A DNA stretch of 64,000 nt from Chloroflexota bacterium (GTDB lineage Bacteria > Chloroflexota > Dehalococcoidia > Tepidiformales > Tepidiformaceae), in NCBI GenBank assembly GCA_016234445.1, contig JACRBT010000004.1:1-64000 (forward strand), given 5' to 3'. A program made the position numbers and the translations under genes. Positions 33,944-43,405 of this stretch are shown here, piece after piece. The notes under the pieces were generated by a model. It made no database searches. It was not told the DNA's origin and saw nothing but the letters and a program-made list of their open reading frames with translations. How positions within the stretch are numbered: the first letter of the stretch is position 1; each line of letters begins with the position of its first letter.

Positions 33944-34827
33944 AGTGAGCCTGCCGTCGCGCTGCGGATGGTGGTGCAGGGGAGGCCGGCGGAGGCCGCG
34001 GCAACGGCGCCAGCCCGCGCTTCGGTGCCGATCCAGAAGAGGGTGGGGCCGGCGCCGGCAAGGCGGATGGGCTCGCCCACGCCTGATTCAAGGCGCTCGT
34101 GGAGGCTGGCGAGGCCCGGGAAGACATCGAAGGCGACGCGCTCGAACGCGTTGTAGACATCCGCGCTGGCGAACCGCCGCGGGGGTTCCTTCACAAACGC
34201 GGCTGCGACCGAGCCGGAATCGAACGGCTGGCCGGCGAGGGCGGCGAACAGGCGTGGGGTCTTGGCCTCGATCGTCCCGGGCGGGATGAAGAGGACGACG
34301 GCGTGCGGCGGGAGCGCGGGCAACGGCGTGACAACTTCGCCCCTGCCCCGGGCGCGGGCGGTGCCCCCGTCCAGGAAGAATGACTCGTCGCTCCCCACTT
34401 CTGCCGCCGCGCGCTGGAGGGCGTCCTCGCTGGCGGCGGGCCACCACTGCTGGAGGAGGCGGAGGACGGTCGCGGCGTCGGAAGCCCCGCCGCCGAGGCC
34501 GCCGGCGGCAGGAATCTCCTTGTCGATCGCGATCGTCAGCCCGGCGGTCGACTCGCCGCAGACTGCGGCCAGCGCCTCAGCCGCGCGCCAGGCGAGGTTC
34601 GACCCGTCGGCGGGGGTGCCGTTCGCCATCAGGCCCAGGACCAGCACCGGCGGCCCGTCGCCGCGCGATATGGTCACACGGTCGGCGAGGGCGAGGGTCT
34701 GGAGGATAGTGTCGAGTTCGTGGTAGCCGTCGGGGCGCGTGCCGAGGACTTCGAGGACGAGGTTAACCTTGGCCGGCGCGAGGCCGGTCAGTGTCTCAGG
34801 CGCGGGCACGGATAGAGTCCGTCGCAT
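33931..34827 (-). CDS. ispE: 4-diphosphocytidyl-2-C-methyl-D-erythritol kinase
   Basis: A 298-residue GHMP kinase of the MEP isoprenoid pathway. LAPAKVNLVLEVLGTRPDGYHEL supplies the substrate Lys and His, and the ATP loop is IPAAGGLGGGASDAA; SDESFFLDGGTARARGRGE and the C-terminal LAGAGPTLFW complete the GHMP motifs. It overlaps rsmA by 32 bp upstream, as in the rsmA-ispE neighbourhood of Firmicutes. Confidence 0.96.
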   Translation of the reverse strand: MRRTLSVPAPETLTGLAPAKVNLVLEVLGTRPDGYHELDTILQTLALADRVTISRGDGPPVLVLGLMANGTPADGSNLAWRAAEALAAVCGESTAGLTIAIDKEIPAAGGLGGGASDAATVLRLLQQWWPAASEDALQRAAAEVGSDESFFLDGGTARARGRGEVVTPLPALPPHAVVLFIPPGTIEAKTPRLFAALAGQPFDSGSVAAAFVKEPPRRFASADVYNAFERVAFDVFPGLASLHERLESGVGEPIRLAGAGPTLFWIGTEARAGAVAAASAGLPCTTIRSATAGSLWRR

Positions 34828-35617
34828 CGAGGAGCGCGAGCCACTCGGGGATGGTGAGGGTTTCGGCCCGGCGCATGGGGTCGATGCCCGCGGCGGCGAG
34901 GGCCTCTTCGGCGCCGCCCTTGGGTAACCAGACGCCCTGGCCGAGGGCGTTGTGGATCTGCTTGCGAGGGTTGCGGAAGGTCCGGGCCACGAGTTCGAAG
35001 AAGGCAGCGTTCCGTTCGGGCGCCACCAGGGGCCGTGGCCGCAACGTCAGCCGGACGACGCTCGAGACGACCGCGGGAGGCGGGTCGAAGGCTTCGGGGC
35101 GGACGTCGAAGAGGTGCTCGGCTTCGGCGTAGACCTGGACCGAGATCGCGAGGAGCGACATCTGGCCGGGCGGCGCGGCGAGTTCGCGGCCGACTTCGCG
35201 CTGGACCATGACCACCATCTCCGTGGGCTTCGCCTCTGCTTCGAGGAAATGGCGAATGATTGGGTTGGCAGCGAAGTAGGGCAGGTTTCCGGCGACGGCG
35301 AAGGGCCTGCCGCCGACGAGGTCGCCAGGGTCAACGTCCCGGGCGTCGGCCTGGACCAGGGTCAGGAGCGGGTTGTCCCCGAAGCGGTCGCGGAGGTGGG
35401 CGAGGAGCCGGCCTTCCAGTTCGATGGCGACCACAGGCACGCCGCGTTCGAGGAGGAACTCGGTGAGCTGGCCGGTGCCGGCGCCGATCTCGAGGATGAT
35501 GCCCCCCGGGGGGACGCGGACGGCAGCGGCGATGTCGGCGAGGACGCCGGTGTCGCGGAGGAAGTGCTGGCCGAGGGACTTACGTGGACGCGGGCCACCG
35601 CTGCGAATCTGGGGCAC
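34796..35617 (-). CDS. rsmA: 16S rRNA (adenine1518/1519-N6)-dimethyltransferase
   Basis: A 273-residue SAM-dependent methyltransferase (KsgA) that dimethylates two adenines near the 3' end of 16S rRNA in late 30S assembly. RPRKSLGQHFLRD opens the fold, ILEIGAGTGQLTE binds SAM and AGNLPYF is the catalytic NLPY motif. It lies between the 3D-domain wall gene and ispE. Confidence 0.97.
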   Translation of the reverse strand: MPQIRSGGPRPRKSLGQHFLRDTGVLADIAAAVRVPPGGIILEIGAGTGQLTEFLLERGVPVVAIELEGRLLAHLRDRFGDNPLLTLVQADARDVDPGDLVGGRPFAVAGNLPYFAANPIIRHFLEAEAKPTEMVVMVQREVGRELAAPPGQMSLLAISVQVYAEAEHLFDVRPEAFDPPPAVVSSVVRLTLRPRPLVAPERNAAFFELVARTFRNPRKQIHNALGQGVWLPKGGAEEALAAAGIDPMRRAETLTIPEWLALLDATDSIRARA

Positions 35618-35645
35618 ACTCCGATGGTAGGTGACGGGATCGGGC

Positions 35646-37103
35646 TCAGTCGAGGATGTAGATCTCGACGTACTGGTTGCCCCAGCCCGGATCCCCGGCG
35701 CTCTCGGGAAAGCCGAGGTCGATCACGTTGCCCTTGACCGCGCCCCCGGTATCGGCGGCGATGCAGGGGCCGTAGCCGGGGACGTAGAAGCGGGTGTTCA
35801 GAGGGATGAACTCCGGGTCGACGGCGCAGATACCCTTGTCGACGAAGGCGCCGGTGGCGGTGCGGCCGTAGTTCGGGTCACCGGGCGCCCACCAGCCGCC
35901 GGCGGCGTTGTACCAGGTGGCGCGGACGGTGACCTTGCGGGTGTAGGTGCCGTTGAACTCGGGCGACGTCAGGATCGGCTTCGGGTGGGAGCCCTTGGTC
36001 CCCGTGATGTGCCGGGTCGGGACGGCTTCGACGAGGATTGTGCCGCCGTCGAGCTGTTCACGCGCGGTCTCTTCGCCATTCTTATAGGTGACGCGGTACT
36101 TCATGAGGCGGAGGCCGTCGCTGCCGGGGACTTCGCGGACGCTGCCGGCGGTCAGGTTCGGGTCGGTCTCGTAGACGACGCGTGGGGAGATCTTCTCTTC
36201 GACTTCCTCGTCGACAATGCGGGTGAGGCCGATGGTGATGACGAGGCCGTTGGTGACGTAGGTGTCACGGGGCGGGTCGAGTACTTCCCCGGCGCCGGGG
36301 TTCACCCCGAGGACAGCAAGGACGTCCGCGACCGTCTGGGCCTGGGTGTAGAGGCTCTGTTCTTTGCCATCGAGACGGACGGTGATGGTGCGGGCCTTCG
36401 CCAGCCTGACGGTGAGGCCGGACGACAGCGGTGTGGCGAGGGCCGGGCGGACAAGGTCGCCTTCGCGGACCGTCATCCCGAGTTCCTGGAGGAGGGCGTC
36501 GACCGTCGCGGCGGAGGACATCATCTCGACGCGGAGGGTGTCGATCATGACGGTCACGGGGCGGGCGCGGACGACGGTGAGGGAGATGCCGGCAGCGGCG
36601 GCCGGGACGCCGGCGAGGGCGCCGCGGCTGGTGGTGAGCTTCCCGTCGAGGTAGACGCTGTCGCCGGGCTGGAGGTTGACGCCGGCGGCAGCGAGGACGC
36701 CGCCGACCGTGGCGGCGGTGGTATTGAGGCGGGCGAGGCGGCCATCGACGTTGACGGTGACGGGACGGGCACGCTGGATAGCCAGGCTGGAGTACTGGCC
36801 GCCGGTGGCCTGGAAGATGCGGTCGCCGGGGTTGAGGGCGACGGCAGCGGCGGCAAGGGCCTCGCTGCGGGTGTCGAAAGTCGCCTGGACGTTAAACGCC
36901 TCACCGTCGTGGATGACGGTGACGTTGTGGGACGGGAACAGCCGGGAGCCGAAGACAGCCAGCACTACGATCACGAAGATCGCAGCTGCATGATGCCGAC
37001 CTCGAAAATGGCGGGGGTGCAGGAAGAGGTCGGACCGGGTGATGTGCTGTGCTTCAGCTATCCGGCGCCCGCGGTAGCGAGGCGACCGAACTGCCTGGGC
37101 CAA
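35646..37103 (-). CDS. YabE-like wall protein (DUF348 repeats, G5, 3D domain)
   Basis: A membrane-anchored exported protein. An N-terminal transmembrane segment (AAAIFVIVVLAVFG) is followed by about four DUF348 repeats (for example RPVTVNVDGRLARLNTTAATVGGVLAAAG), a G5-type stretch (YKNGEETAREQL) and a C-terminal 3D domain with three Asp in AVDPEFIPL, AADTGG and VIDLGF, as in lytic transglycosylases and Rpf/YabE proteins. I prefer TTG37103, which has GAGGAG 5 nt upstream; ATG37160 has no ribosome site and nearly abuts the SRP RNA. Synteny with rsmA and ispE matches Bacillus yabE, without rnmV. Confidence 0.88.
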   Translation of the reverse strand: MAQAVRSPRYRGRRIAEAQHITRSDLFLHPRHFRGRHHAAAIFVIVVLAVFGSRLFPSHNVTVIHDGEAFNVQATFDTRSEALAAAAVALNPGDRIFQATGGQYSSLAIQRARPVTVNVDGRLARLNTTAATVGGVLAAAGVNLQPGDSVYLDGKLTTSRGALAGVPAAAAGISLTVVRARPVTVMIDTLRVEMMSSAATVDALLQELGMTVREGDLVRPALATPLSSGLTVRLAKARTITVRLDGKEQSLYTQAQTVADVLAVLGVNPGAGEVLDPPRDTYVTNGLVITIGLTRIVDEEVEEKISPRVVYETDPNLTAGSVREVPGSDGLRLMKYRVTYKNGEETAREQLDGGTILVEAVPTRHITGTKGSHPKPILTSPEFNGTYTRKVTVRATWYNAAGGWWAPGDPNYGRTATGAFVDKGICAVDPEFIPLNTRFYVPGYGPCIAADTGGAVKGNVIDLGFPESAGDPGWGNQYVEIYILD

Positions 37104-37167
37104 GTCCACTCCTCGGTACGAGATTTGTGGCGGCCCGCTGGCTGCGGGCTCACCGGACATGAAAGTA

Positions 37168-37437
37168 CAGGCCGTGCACCTGCCTTCGATCCAGCCACCG
37201 GGCTTGTCCTGCGCCAGCTAGCTCGGACCCGGTTGGCTGCGGCACCCGAAGCTAACCACTTATGGCTGCTTCCTTCCGGACCTGACCAGGTTCATGGCGC
37301 TTCGCCGCGCAGGACCAGATCGTCAACACCGCTTGACAAGGACAGTCCCCGATGAACCAGCCCTCCGGCAGGGATTCAACCCCGCTGTAGCGGATTGCGG
37401 GTTCAGGGCACCGCTAGCTCCCCGTCTAGCACGACCA
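37168..37437 (-). ncRNA. Signal recognition particle RNA, large (Alu-containing) type
   Basis: About 270 nt, like the Bacillus scRNA and unlike the 4.5S form. The helix-8 core GGTCAGGTCCGGAAGGAAGC is on the minus strand near 37267-37290, and the Alu part carries GGGGAGCTAGCGGTGCCCTG and CCGCAATCCGCT. The ends pair (GTCGTGC near 37435 with GCACGGC at 37171-37177), and an inner GTCCTGCGC/GCGCAGGAC helix (37206-37214 with 37307-37315) forms helix 5. The 5' end agrees with the promoter at 37444-37472. No clear terminator follows before the wall-protein gene. Confidence 0.95.
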
Positions 37438-37443
37438 CGGGTT

Positions 37444-37472
37444 ACCGTACCGACCGGCTCCCGCCGGGTCAA
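37444..37472 (-). promoter_or_regulatory. Sigma70-type promoter of the SRP RNA gene
   Basis: On the minus strand TTGACC (37467-37472) and TACGGT (37444-37449) are separated by exactly 17 nt, and the predicted start 7 nt later (37437) coincides with the 5' end deduced from RNA pairing. Confidence 0.75.
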
Positions 37473-37531
37473 TACGCCTTGCAGCAGATATGACGGGTTG
37501 CCTTGAAGCGGGTAAAGGGCCTTCCGGCGGG

Positions 37532-38050
37532 TCAGACCTGGAGGGAAACGAGGAGCTCGCCCGCCTTGATCCGCTGGCCGGGCGCGACAGGCACGGATTC
37601 GACGACGCCGGCGGCGGGCGAGCGGAGCTCGTTGTTCATCTTCATGGACTCGATGACGAGGAGGGTGGCGCCGGTCTCCACGCGCTCGCCGGGCTGGCAC
37701 TTCACTTCGAGGACGGAGCCAGTCATCGGGGCGGTGATCCGGACGAGCCCGGAGGCCAGGGACGCCTTCCCGGCGGGGCGGGCGCCGCCGGGCCGCCATG
37801 GGCCGACGTCGTAGTTGAAGGCGTGGCGGCCGATGGTGACGATCGCGCCACCCCGGCGCCGTTCGAGGTAGAGCTCCTCCGGGTGGTTGTCGATCATCAA
37901 CAGGCAGAGGCCGGAGTCGCCGACGCGCTCCAGTTCGACCTGCTGCCAGTGCTCCTCGCCTTCGCGGCGAACGAAGACCACACCGTCTTCGCGGCGCACT
38001 TCGAGTGTGCTCTCCTCGTCACCGAGGCGGACTAGATACTTTTCGGCCAA
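37532..38050 (-). CDS. Biotin carboxyl carrier protein of an acyl-CoA carboxylase
   Basis: A 172-residue protein whose C-terminal 75 residues are a biotinyl domain with the attachment Lys K137 in ESMKMNNE. The N-terminal part resembles the BT/linker region of acyl-CoA carboxylase alpha chains. It carries CO2-biotin between the biotin carboxylase encoded just upstream (19-bp overlap) and a carboxyltransferase not in this window. Whether the substrate is acetyl-, propionyl- or another acyl-CoA cannot be said. Confidence 0.9.
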   Translation of the reverse strand: MAEKYLVRLGDEESTLEVRREDGVVFVRREGEEHWQQVELERVGDSGLCLLMIDNHPEELYLERRRGGAIVTIGRHAFNYDVGPWRPGGARPAGKASLASGLVRITAPMTGSVLEVKCQPGERVETGATLLVIESMKMNNELRSPAAGVVESVPVAPGQRIKAGELLVSLQV

Positions 38051-39579
38051 CGGCCCATCCCCTTCCCGGCGGTGCTGCCTGACATGCGGTCGCGCCAGAC
38101 CGACGGCCCGTAGGTGGCGGCGCGGCCGTTGTGCCCGGCGGCAGCGCCGTTGCCGTTCTGGGCCTGCGGTTCGCCGCTCGTGACGAAGAGCAGGGCGGCG
38201 ATCTCCGCCATGCGTTTCTGATTGTCGAGATGCTCTTCCGTGGCGATTTCATGGCGGTCGAGGAAGCCCGTGTCGAGCCTGCCTTCGATGAAGTCGGGCA
38301 GGTCGAGGATCTGCTGGAGGTAGGGCATGTTGGTGGCGACGCCGACGACCCGGAACTCGGCGAGGGCGCGCTTCATACGGGTGCGGGCGCCTTCGCGGTT
38401 GCGGCCCCAGGCGGTGACCTTGGCGAGGAGCGAGTCGTAGTAGGGGGTCACCTCGACGCCGTCGTAGAGGGCGCTCTCGACGCGGATGCCGGGGCCGGCC
38501 GGCTCGCGGGCCAGCACCACTCGGCCGACGGACGGCAGGAAGTTGTTGAAGGGGTCTTCCGCGACGATCCGGCATTCGATGGCCCAGCCGCGGGTGAGGA
38601 GCTCGTATTCGTCGTAAGGGAGCTCTTCGCCGGCCGCGACCAGGATCTGGTCCTTGACGAGGTCGACGCCGGTCGCGATCTCGGTCACCGGGTGTTCGAC
38701 CTGGAGGCGGGTGTTCATCTCCAGGAAGAACCACTCGCCGTTCTCGGTGAGGAGGAACTCGACGGTGCCGACGCTGTGGTAGTCGGCGGCGCGGGCGATC
38801 TTGGTCGCGGCACGGCCGAGGGAGCGGCGCAGGTCGGGGGTGACCACCGGGCTGGGGCACTCCTCGATGAGCTTCTGATGGCGGCGCTGGATGGAGCATT
38901 CGCGTTCGCCGACAGGGACGATGTTGCCGAACTTGTCGCCGATGATCTGGACTTCGATGTGGCGGACGGGCGAGAGGTTGCGCTCGACGTAGATGGTGGC
39001 GTTTCCGAAAGCGGCCTGGGCTTCCTGCATGGCCCGCATCGCGGCGTCGTGGAAATCCGCGGGGTCCTGGACAAGGCGGATGCCACGCCCGCCACCGCCT
39101 GCGGCCGCCTTGACCATGCAGGGGTATCCCACCCTGTTCGCGGCCGCGAAGGCGTCGTCGATCGAGGTCGTTTCCAGGCTGCCGGGGACAACCGGGATGC
39201 CTGCGGCCATCGCGATCTTGCGGGCGGCGATCTTGTCGCCGAGGGCGCGCATCGACGCCGGCGAAGGGCCGATGAAGGTGAGGCCCGCGCGTTCGCAGGC
39301 TTCGGCGAAGTCGGCGTTTTCGGCGAGGAAACCGTAGCCAGGGTGGATGGCCTCAGCCCCGCAGGCCAGGGCCGTCTCGATGATCTTCGCGCCGTTGAGG
39401 TAGCTTTCGCGGGCGTCGGCCGGGCCGATGTGGTGGGCTTCGTCGGCGTAACGGACGTGCTGGGAGAGCCGGTCGACGTCGGAGTAGACGGCGACCGACT
39501 GGATCCCGAGGTCGCGCAGGCCGCGGACGATGCGGAGGGCGATCTCGCCGCGGTTGGCGATGAGCACTTTGGTGAACAC
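38032..39579 (-). CDS. accC: Biotin carboxylase subunit
   Basis: A 515-residue ATP-grasp enzyme that carboxylates biotin using bicarbonate and ATP. FTKVLIANRGEIALRIVRGLRDLG opens the N-domain, KAAAGGGGRGIR is the ATP-grasp glycine loop, FLEMNTRLQVEHPVTE supplies metal and base residues, and RIVAEDPFNNFLPS follows. The last 65 residues (QNGNGAAAGHNG) are a flexible tail not typical of free AccC and might connect to the carrier protein encoded downstream. Confidence 0.94.
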   Translation of the reverse strand: MFTKVLIANRGEIALRIVRGLRDLGIQSVAVYSDVDRLSQHVRYADEAHHIGPADARESYLNGAKIIETALACGAEAIHPGYGFLAENADFAEACERAGLTFIGPSPASMRALGDKIAARKIAMAAGIPVVPGSLETTSIDDAFAAANRVGYPCMVKAAAGGGGRGIRLVQDPADFHDAAMRAMQEAQAAFGNATIYVERNLSPVRHIEVQIIGDKFGNIVPVGERECSIQRRHQKLIEECPSPVVTPDLRRSLGRAATKIARAADYHSVGTVEFLLTENGEWFFLEMNTRLQVEHPVTEIATGVDLVKDQILVAAGEELPYDEYELLTRGWAIECRIVAEDPFNNFLPSVGRVVLAREPAGPGIRVESALYDGVEVTPYYDSLLAKVTAWGRNREGARTRMKRALAEFRVVGVATNMPYLQQILDLPDFIEGRLDTGFLDRHEIATEEHLDNQKRMAEIAALLFVTSGEPQAQNGNGAAAGHNGRAATYGPSVWRDRMSGSTAGKGMGRWPKSI

Positions 39580-39680
39580 GATACTTCTCTACGTTGCGTC
39601 GATGGGAGCCAAGCATACGCGCCAAGCGGCCAAAGAGGCGAGCGGTGGCACGGGCACCGGCTCGCGGATACGCTTGGCGG

Positions 39681-42041
39681 ATGGACGACCATACGCTCCG
39701 CGTCCTGGAGTTCGACAAGGTGCTGACGATGCTGGCCGACGAAGCCGCCTTCAGCATCGGGCGCGAGCTTGCGTTGGCGGTGCGGCCCGAGACCGAGTTC
39801 GCGGCGGCGCTGGAAGCCCAGTGGGCCACGGCGGAGATGAAGCTCCTGGACCAGATGGGGATCGACGTCCCGTTTGCGGGGGCGAAGGACGTCCGGCCGC
39901 TCATCCACTCGGCGGCGATCGGGCAGGCGCTCGACCCCGGTGACCTCCTCGACACCGCGCAGGTGCTGCGGACCGCCGCCCGGGCGCGGAATGTGGTCGA
40001 GCGGATCCGGGCGCGGGTGCCGAGGCTCGGCGAGATCACCGACGAGATCGGCGACTTCCGGCACTTCACCGACGAGGTGGACGCGGCGATCACGGCGCGC
40101 GGTGACGTGGCGGATTCCGCAAGCGACGCCCTCGCGACGACGCGGAGGGAGCTGAGGGTCGCGCACGACCGCCTGGAACAGCGCGCCCAGGCGGCGCTCG
40201 CGGACGCTGTGCGGCGCGGGATCGCCCAGGAAGGGCTTCTGACCGAGCGCAACGGGCGCAAGGTCATCCCCCTCAAGGCCGACTACCGGGGCCAGATCCA
40301 GGGCATCGTCCACGATGTGTCGTCCAGCGGCGCCACCGTGTTCGTCGAACCAATGGGTGTGGTGGAGGCAGGGAACCAGGTGCGCGAACTCCAGCTGGCG
40401 GAGGAGCGCGAGGTCCGGCGGGTGCTCCAGCGGATCAGCGGGATGCTGGGCGCCCGCGAAGAGGCCGCCCTCGCCACGGTGATGGCGCTGGCGCGGCTCG
40501 ACGTGCTGGTGGCGAAGGTGCGACTGGGGAAGAAGCTCCGGGCCCAGGTGCCGCCGCCGGGGGACGCGGAGAGCTGGCTGCATCCTTCGGGCCGAAGCAT
40601 CATCGTCCGGGGGCGGCACCCGCTCTTGCGAGGGGACGTGGTCCCGACCGACATCGACGTCGGCGGGGACGCGCCGGGTGTGCTGATCACGGGCCCGAAC
40701 ACGGGCGGGAAGACGGTGGCGCTGAAGACGGTGGGCCTGCTGACCTTGATGGCCCAGGCCGGGATTCCCGTTCCCTGCGACGAAGGCAGCCAGTTCACGG
40801 TGTACCCCCGCGTCTACGCCGACATCGGCGACGAACAGTCGATCGAGCAGTCGCTGTCGACGTTTTCGTCGCACATGCGGAACATCACGGCGATCCTGAC
40901 GAAGGCGGCGCCGGGGACGCTCGTGCTGCTCGACGAACTGGGGGCCGGGACCGACCCGGTCGAGGGCGCGGCCCTGGCTCGGGCGATCCTGGAGACGCTG
41001 TTGGAGCGCGGCTGCGCGCTTGTGGCAACGACCCACCACGGCGAACTGAAGGCCTTCGCCCACAGCGATCCGCGGCTGCGCAACGCCTCCGTGGAGTTCG
41101 ACATCGAAACCCTGAGCCCGACCTACCACCTGACGATCGGGCTGCCGGGGCAATCGAACGCGATCGCGATCGCGCGGCGGCTCGGGCTGGACGAAGCTGT
41201 GCTCGAACGGGCCAGCCAGCAGCTTTCTCCGGAGCACTTCGAGTTCGAACAGCTGCTGGCGGAGATCCGGGACGAGCGCGCCGCCGCGGCTGAGGCCCGC
41301 AAGCGGGAGGAGCTCGCCCGGCGGGAGGCGGAGGAACTGCGGCTGGCTCTGGCCGAGCGGCGCGACCGGATCGAGCAGGAGCGGGCAAGCATCCTCCAGA
41401 CGGCGACGCGGGAAGGGGAAGACGCGCTCGCTGACGTGCGGCGGGAACTCGACCAGGTGCGGAGACGGGCCGCGAACCGGGAGTTCGACGCAAGGGCCGC
41501 CGAAGAGACGTTGCGAACCCTCGACGCGAAGCTGGCGAAGGTGGCTGCCCGGGCGCGCCCCCAGCGGCGGGAGGCGGTGCGGCCGGCCGCTCTGAAGGCG
41601 ATCGAACCGGGAGACACCATCCACGTGCGGGACATCCCGCAGCCGGGGGAGGCACTCTCGGCGGAGGGCGAGGACGGCCGCGTCGAGGTCCAGTTCGGAG
41701 GCCTGAGGATGAAGGTCTCGGTGGACCGGATCGACCGGGTTGAGGGCGTGACCCGGGCGCCGGCCCAACCGTCGGTGGTGCCGCTGGGGCCGAGTCCCGG
41801 GGTCGAACTCGACCTCAGGGGCCAACGCGCGGAGGAGGCGCTCCTGCGCTGCGAGACCTACCTCGACGACGCCTTCCGGGCGGGGCTGCCGTTCGTCCGG
41901 ATCATCCACGGGAAGGGCACGGGGGCGTTGCGGGCGGCCATCCGGGAGACGCTGACGGGCCACCCGCTGGTGCGGCGGTTCGAGACCGCGCAGGCGAACG
42001 AAGGCGGCGAAGGCGTGACCATCGCCGTGCTGGCGGGATAA
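39681..42041 (+). CDS. mutS2: Endonuclease MutS2
   Basis: A 786-residue MutS-family ATPase without the mismatch-recognition domain. It has a lever/clamp core, Walker A TGPNTGGKTVALKT (about 335-350), Walker B TLVLLDELGAGTDP, a long coiled coil (about 510-640) and a C-terminal Smr nuclease domain (VELDLRGQRAEEA, RIIHGKGTGALR). MutS2 limits recombination or splits stalled, collided ribosomes in studied bacteria. ATG39681 is chosen because the longer frame upstream lacks family similarity. It overlaps nothing but is 2 bp from rarA. Confidence 0.96.
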   Translation: MDDHTLRVLEFDKVLTMLADEAAFSIGRELALAVRPETEFAAALEAQWATAEMKLLDQMGIDVPFAGAKDVRPLIHSAAIGQALDPGDLLDTAQVLRTAARARNVVERIRARVPRLGEITDEIGDFRHFTDEVDAAITARGDVADSASDALATTRRELRVAHDRLEQRAQAALADAVRRGIAQEGLLTERNGRKVIPLKADYRGQIQGIVHDVSSSGATVFVEPMGVVEAGNQVRELQLAEEREVRRVLQRISGMLGAREEAALATVMALARLDVLVAKVRLGKKLRAQVPPPGDAESWLHPSGRSIIVRGRHPLLRGDVVPTDIDVGGDAPGVLITGPNTGGKTVALKTVGLLTLMAQAGIPVPCDEGSQFTVYPRVYADIGDEQSIEQSLSTFSSHMRNITAILTKAAPGTLVLLDELGAGTDPVEGAALARAILETLLERGCALVATTHHGELKAFAHSDPRLRNASVEFDIETLSPTYHLTIGLPGQSNAIAIARRLGLDEAVLERASQQLSPEHFEFEQLLAEIRDERAAAAEARKREELARREAEELRLALAERRDRIEQERASILQTATREGEDALADVRRELDQVRRRAANREFDARAAEETLRTLDAKLAKVAARARPQRREAVRPAALKAIEPGDTIHVRDIPQPGEALSAEGEDGRVEVQFGGLRMKVSVDRIDRVEGVTRAPAQPSVVPLGPSPGVELDLRGQRAEEALLRCETYLDDAFRAGLPFVRIIHGKGTGALRAAIRETLTGHPLVRRFETAQANEGGEGVTIAVLAG

Positions 42042-42043
42042 CC

Positions 42044-43405
42044 ATGCAGCCTGGATTCGACATGCCGGAACCGGCGGTGCCAGGCGATTCGCCGCTGGCA
42101 GCGCGGATGCGGCCGCGGAACCTGGACGAGTTCGTGGGGCAGGACGCCGCGATCGGCCGGGGATCGATGCTTCGCGGGGCAGTCGACCGCGGCCAGCTGC
42201 CGTCGGTCATCCTCTGGGGCCCCCCGGGCTGCGGGAAGACGACGCTGGCGCGGCTGCTGGCGAAGCACCTGACGGCCGAGTTCGTCGGGCTCTCTGCAGT
42301 GGCCTCGGGGGTGGCCGAGTTGCGGAAGGTCGTGGCCGAGGCAGCGGTGCGGCGCCAGATGGGGCGGCGGACGGTGGTGTTCATCGACGAGATCCACCGG
42401 TTCAACAAGGCCCAGCAAGACGTGATTCTCCCTTATGTCGAGGACGGGACGATCACGCTCATCGGCGCGACCACCGAGAACCCTTCGTTCGAAGTCGTCG
42501 CGCCGCTGCTCAGCCGGGCTCGGGTCGTGCGACTCACGGCGCTGACCCCGGATGACCTCGACCGGGTCATCGACGCGGCACTCAGCGACCACGAACGAGG
42601 CGTCGGCGCCCACGGGCTCACCATCGCGGAGAACGCGCGAAAGCTGCTGACGGAGGGCACGAACGGCGATGCGCGGGCGGCCCTCTCGGCGCTGGAGATC
42701 GCGGCGGAGTCGGCGCACGCCGCCGGGGCACGCGAGATCGACGCCGAGGCGGTCCAGCAGGCGCTGCAAGACCGGCGGCCGTACTACGACAAGGCGGCGG
42801 ACTACCACTACGACACGGTGTCGGCGTTCATCAAGTCGATGCGGGGGTCGGACCCCGACGCGGCCCTCTACTGGCTGGCGCGCATGATCGAAAGCGGCGA
42901 AGACCCGCTGTTCATCGTCCGGCGGATGGTGATCCTGGCCTCGGAGGACGTCGGGCTTGCCGACCCGCAGGCGCTGACGGTGGCCGTGGCCTGCCAGCAG
43001 GCGGTCCACTTCATCGGGATGCCCGAGGGGTTCTACGCGATGGCGGAGTGCTGCCTCTACCTGGCGCTGGCGCCGAAGAGCAATTCGGCCGGGACCAGCT
43101 ATGGCCGGGCGCGCGAGGACGCCGCGGCGACCTCCCACCTGCCGGTGCCGCTCCATCTGAGGAACGCGGCGACGGGGATGATGCGGCAGTTCGGCTATGG
43201 CAAGGGCTACCGCTACGCCCACGACGAACCGGGGCATTTCGCCCGCGGCGCAGCCTATTTGCCGGAAGGGTTGGAGCGGCGAAAGTATTACCTGCCTGGC
43301 GACACCGGGGCAGAACCGGGGCTCGGCCGGCGGCTGGAGAATCTCCGGGCAAGCGGCGACGCAGGCCCGTCAATCACGGAAGACAGAGACCCCAATGAAG
43401 ATTGA
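42044..43405 (+). CDS. rarA: Replication-associated recombination ATPase RarA (MgsA)
   Basis: A 453-residue AAA+ ATPase acting at stalled replication forks with SSB. Features are RPRNLDEFVGQ, Walker A WGPPGCGKTTLAR, Walker B TVVFIDEIHRFNKAQQD, sensor IGATTENPSFEV, and the C-terminal tetramerisation domain (YHYDTVSAFIKSMRGSDPDAALYWLARM). It is in an operon with mutS2 upstream and the thioredoxin-like gene downstream. Confidence 0.96.
   Translation: MQPGFDMPEPAVPGDSPLAARMRPRNLDEFVGQDAAIGRGSMLRGAVDRGQLPSVILWGPPGCGKTTLARLLAKHLTAEFVGLSAVASGVAELRKVVAEAAVRRQMGRRTVVFIDEIHRFNKAQQDVILPYVEDGTITLIGATTENPSFEVVAPLLSRARVVRLTALTPDDLDRVIDAALSDHERGVGAHGLTIAENARKLLTEGTNGDARAALSALEIAAESAHAAGAREIDAEAVQQALQDRRPYYDKAADYHYDTVSAFIKSMRGSDPDAALYWLARMIESGEDPLFIVRRMVILASEDVGLADPQALTVAVACQQAVHFIGMPEGFYAMAECCLYLALAPKSNSAGTSYGRAREDAAATSHLPVPLHLRNAATGMMRQFGYGKGYRYAHDEPGHFARGAAYLPEGLERRKYYLPGDTGAEPGLGRRLENLRASGDAGPSITEDRDPNED

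Noticed and set aside
37320-37440. A tRNA-like or separate small RNA next to the SRP core
   Set aside because: The stretch with a GGGATTCAACCCC look turned out to be the Alu part of the same large SRP RNA.
38715-41963. A 1082-codon open frame on the minus strand across accC and mutS2
   Set aside because: It is a GC-rich shadow frame: Arg/Pro/His-rich, without any family motif, and antisense to two clear genes.
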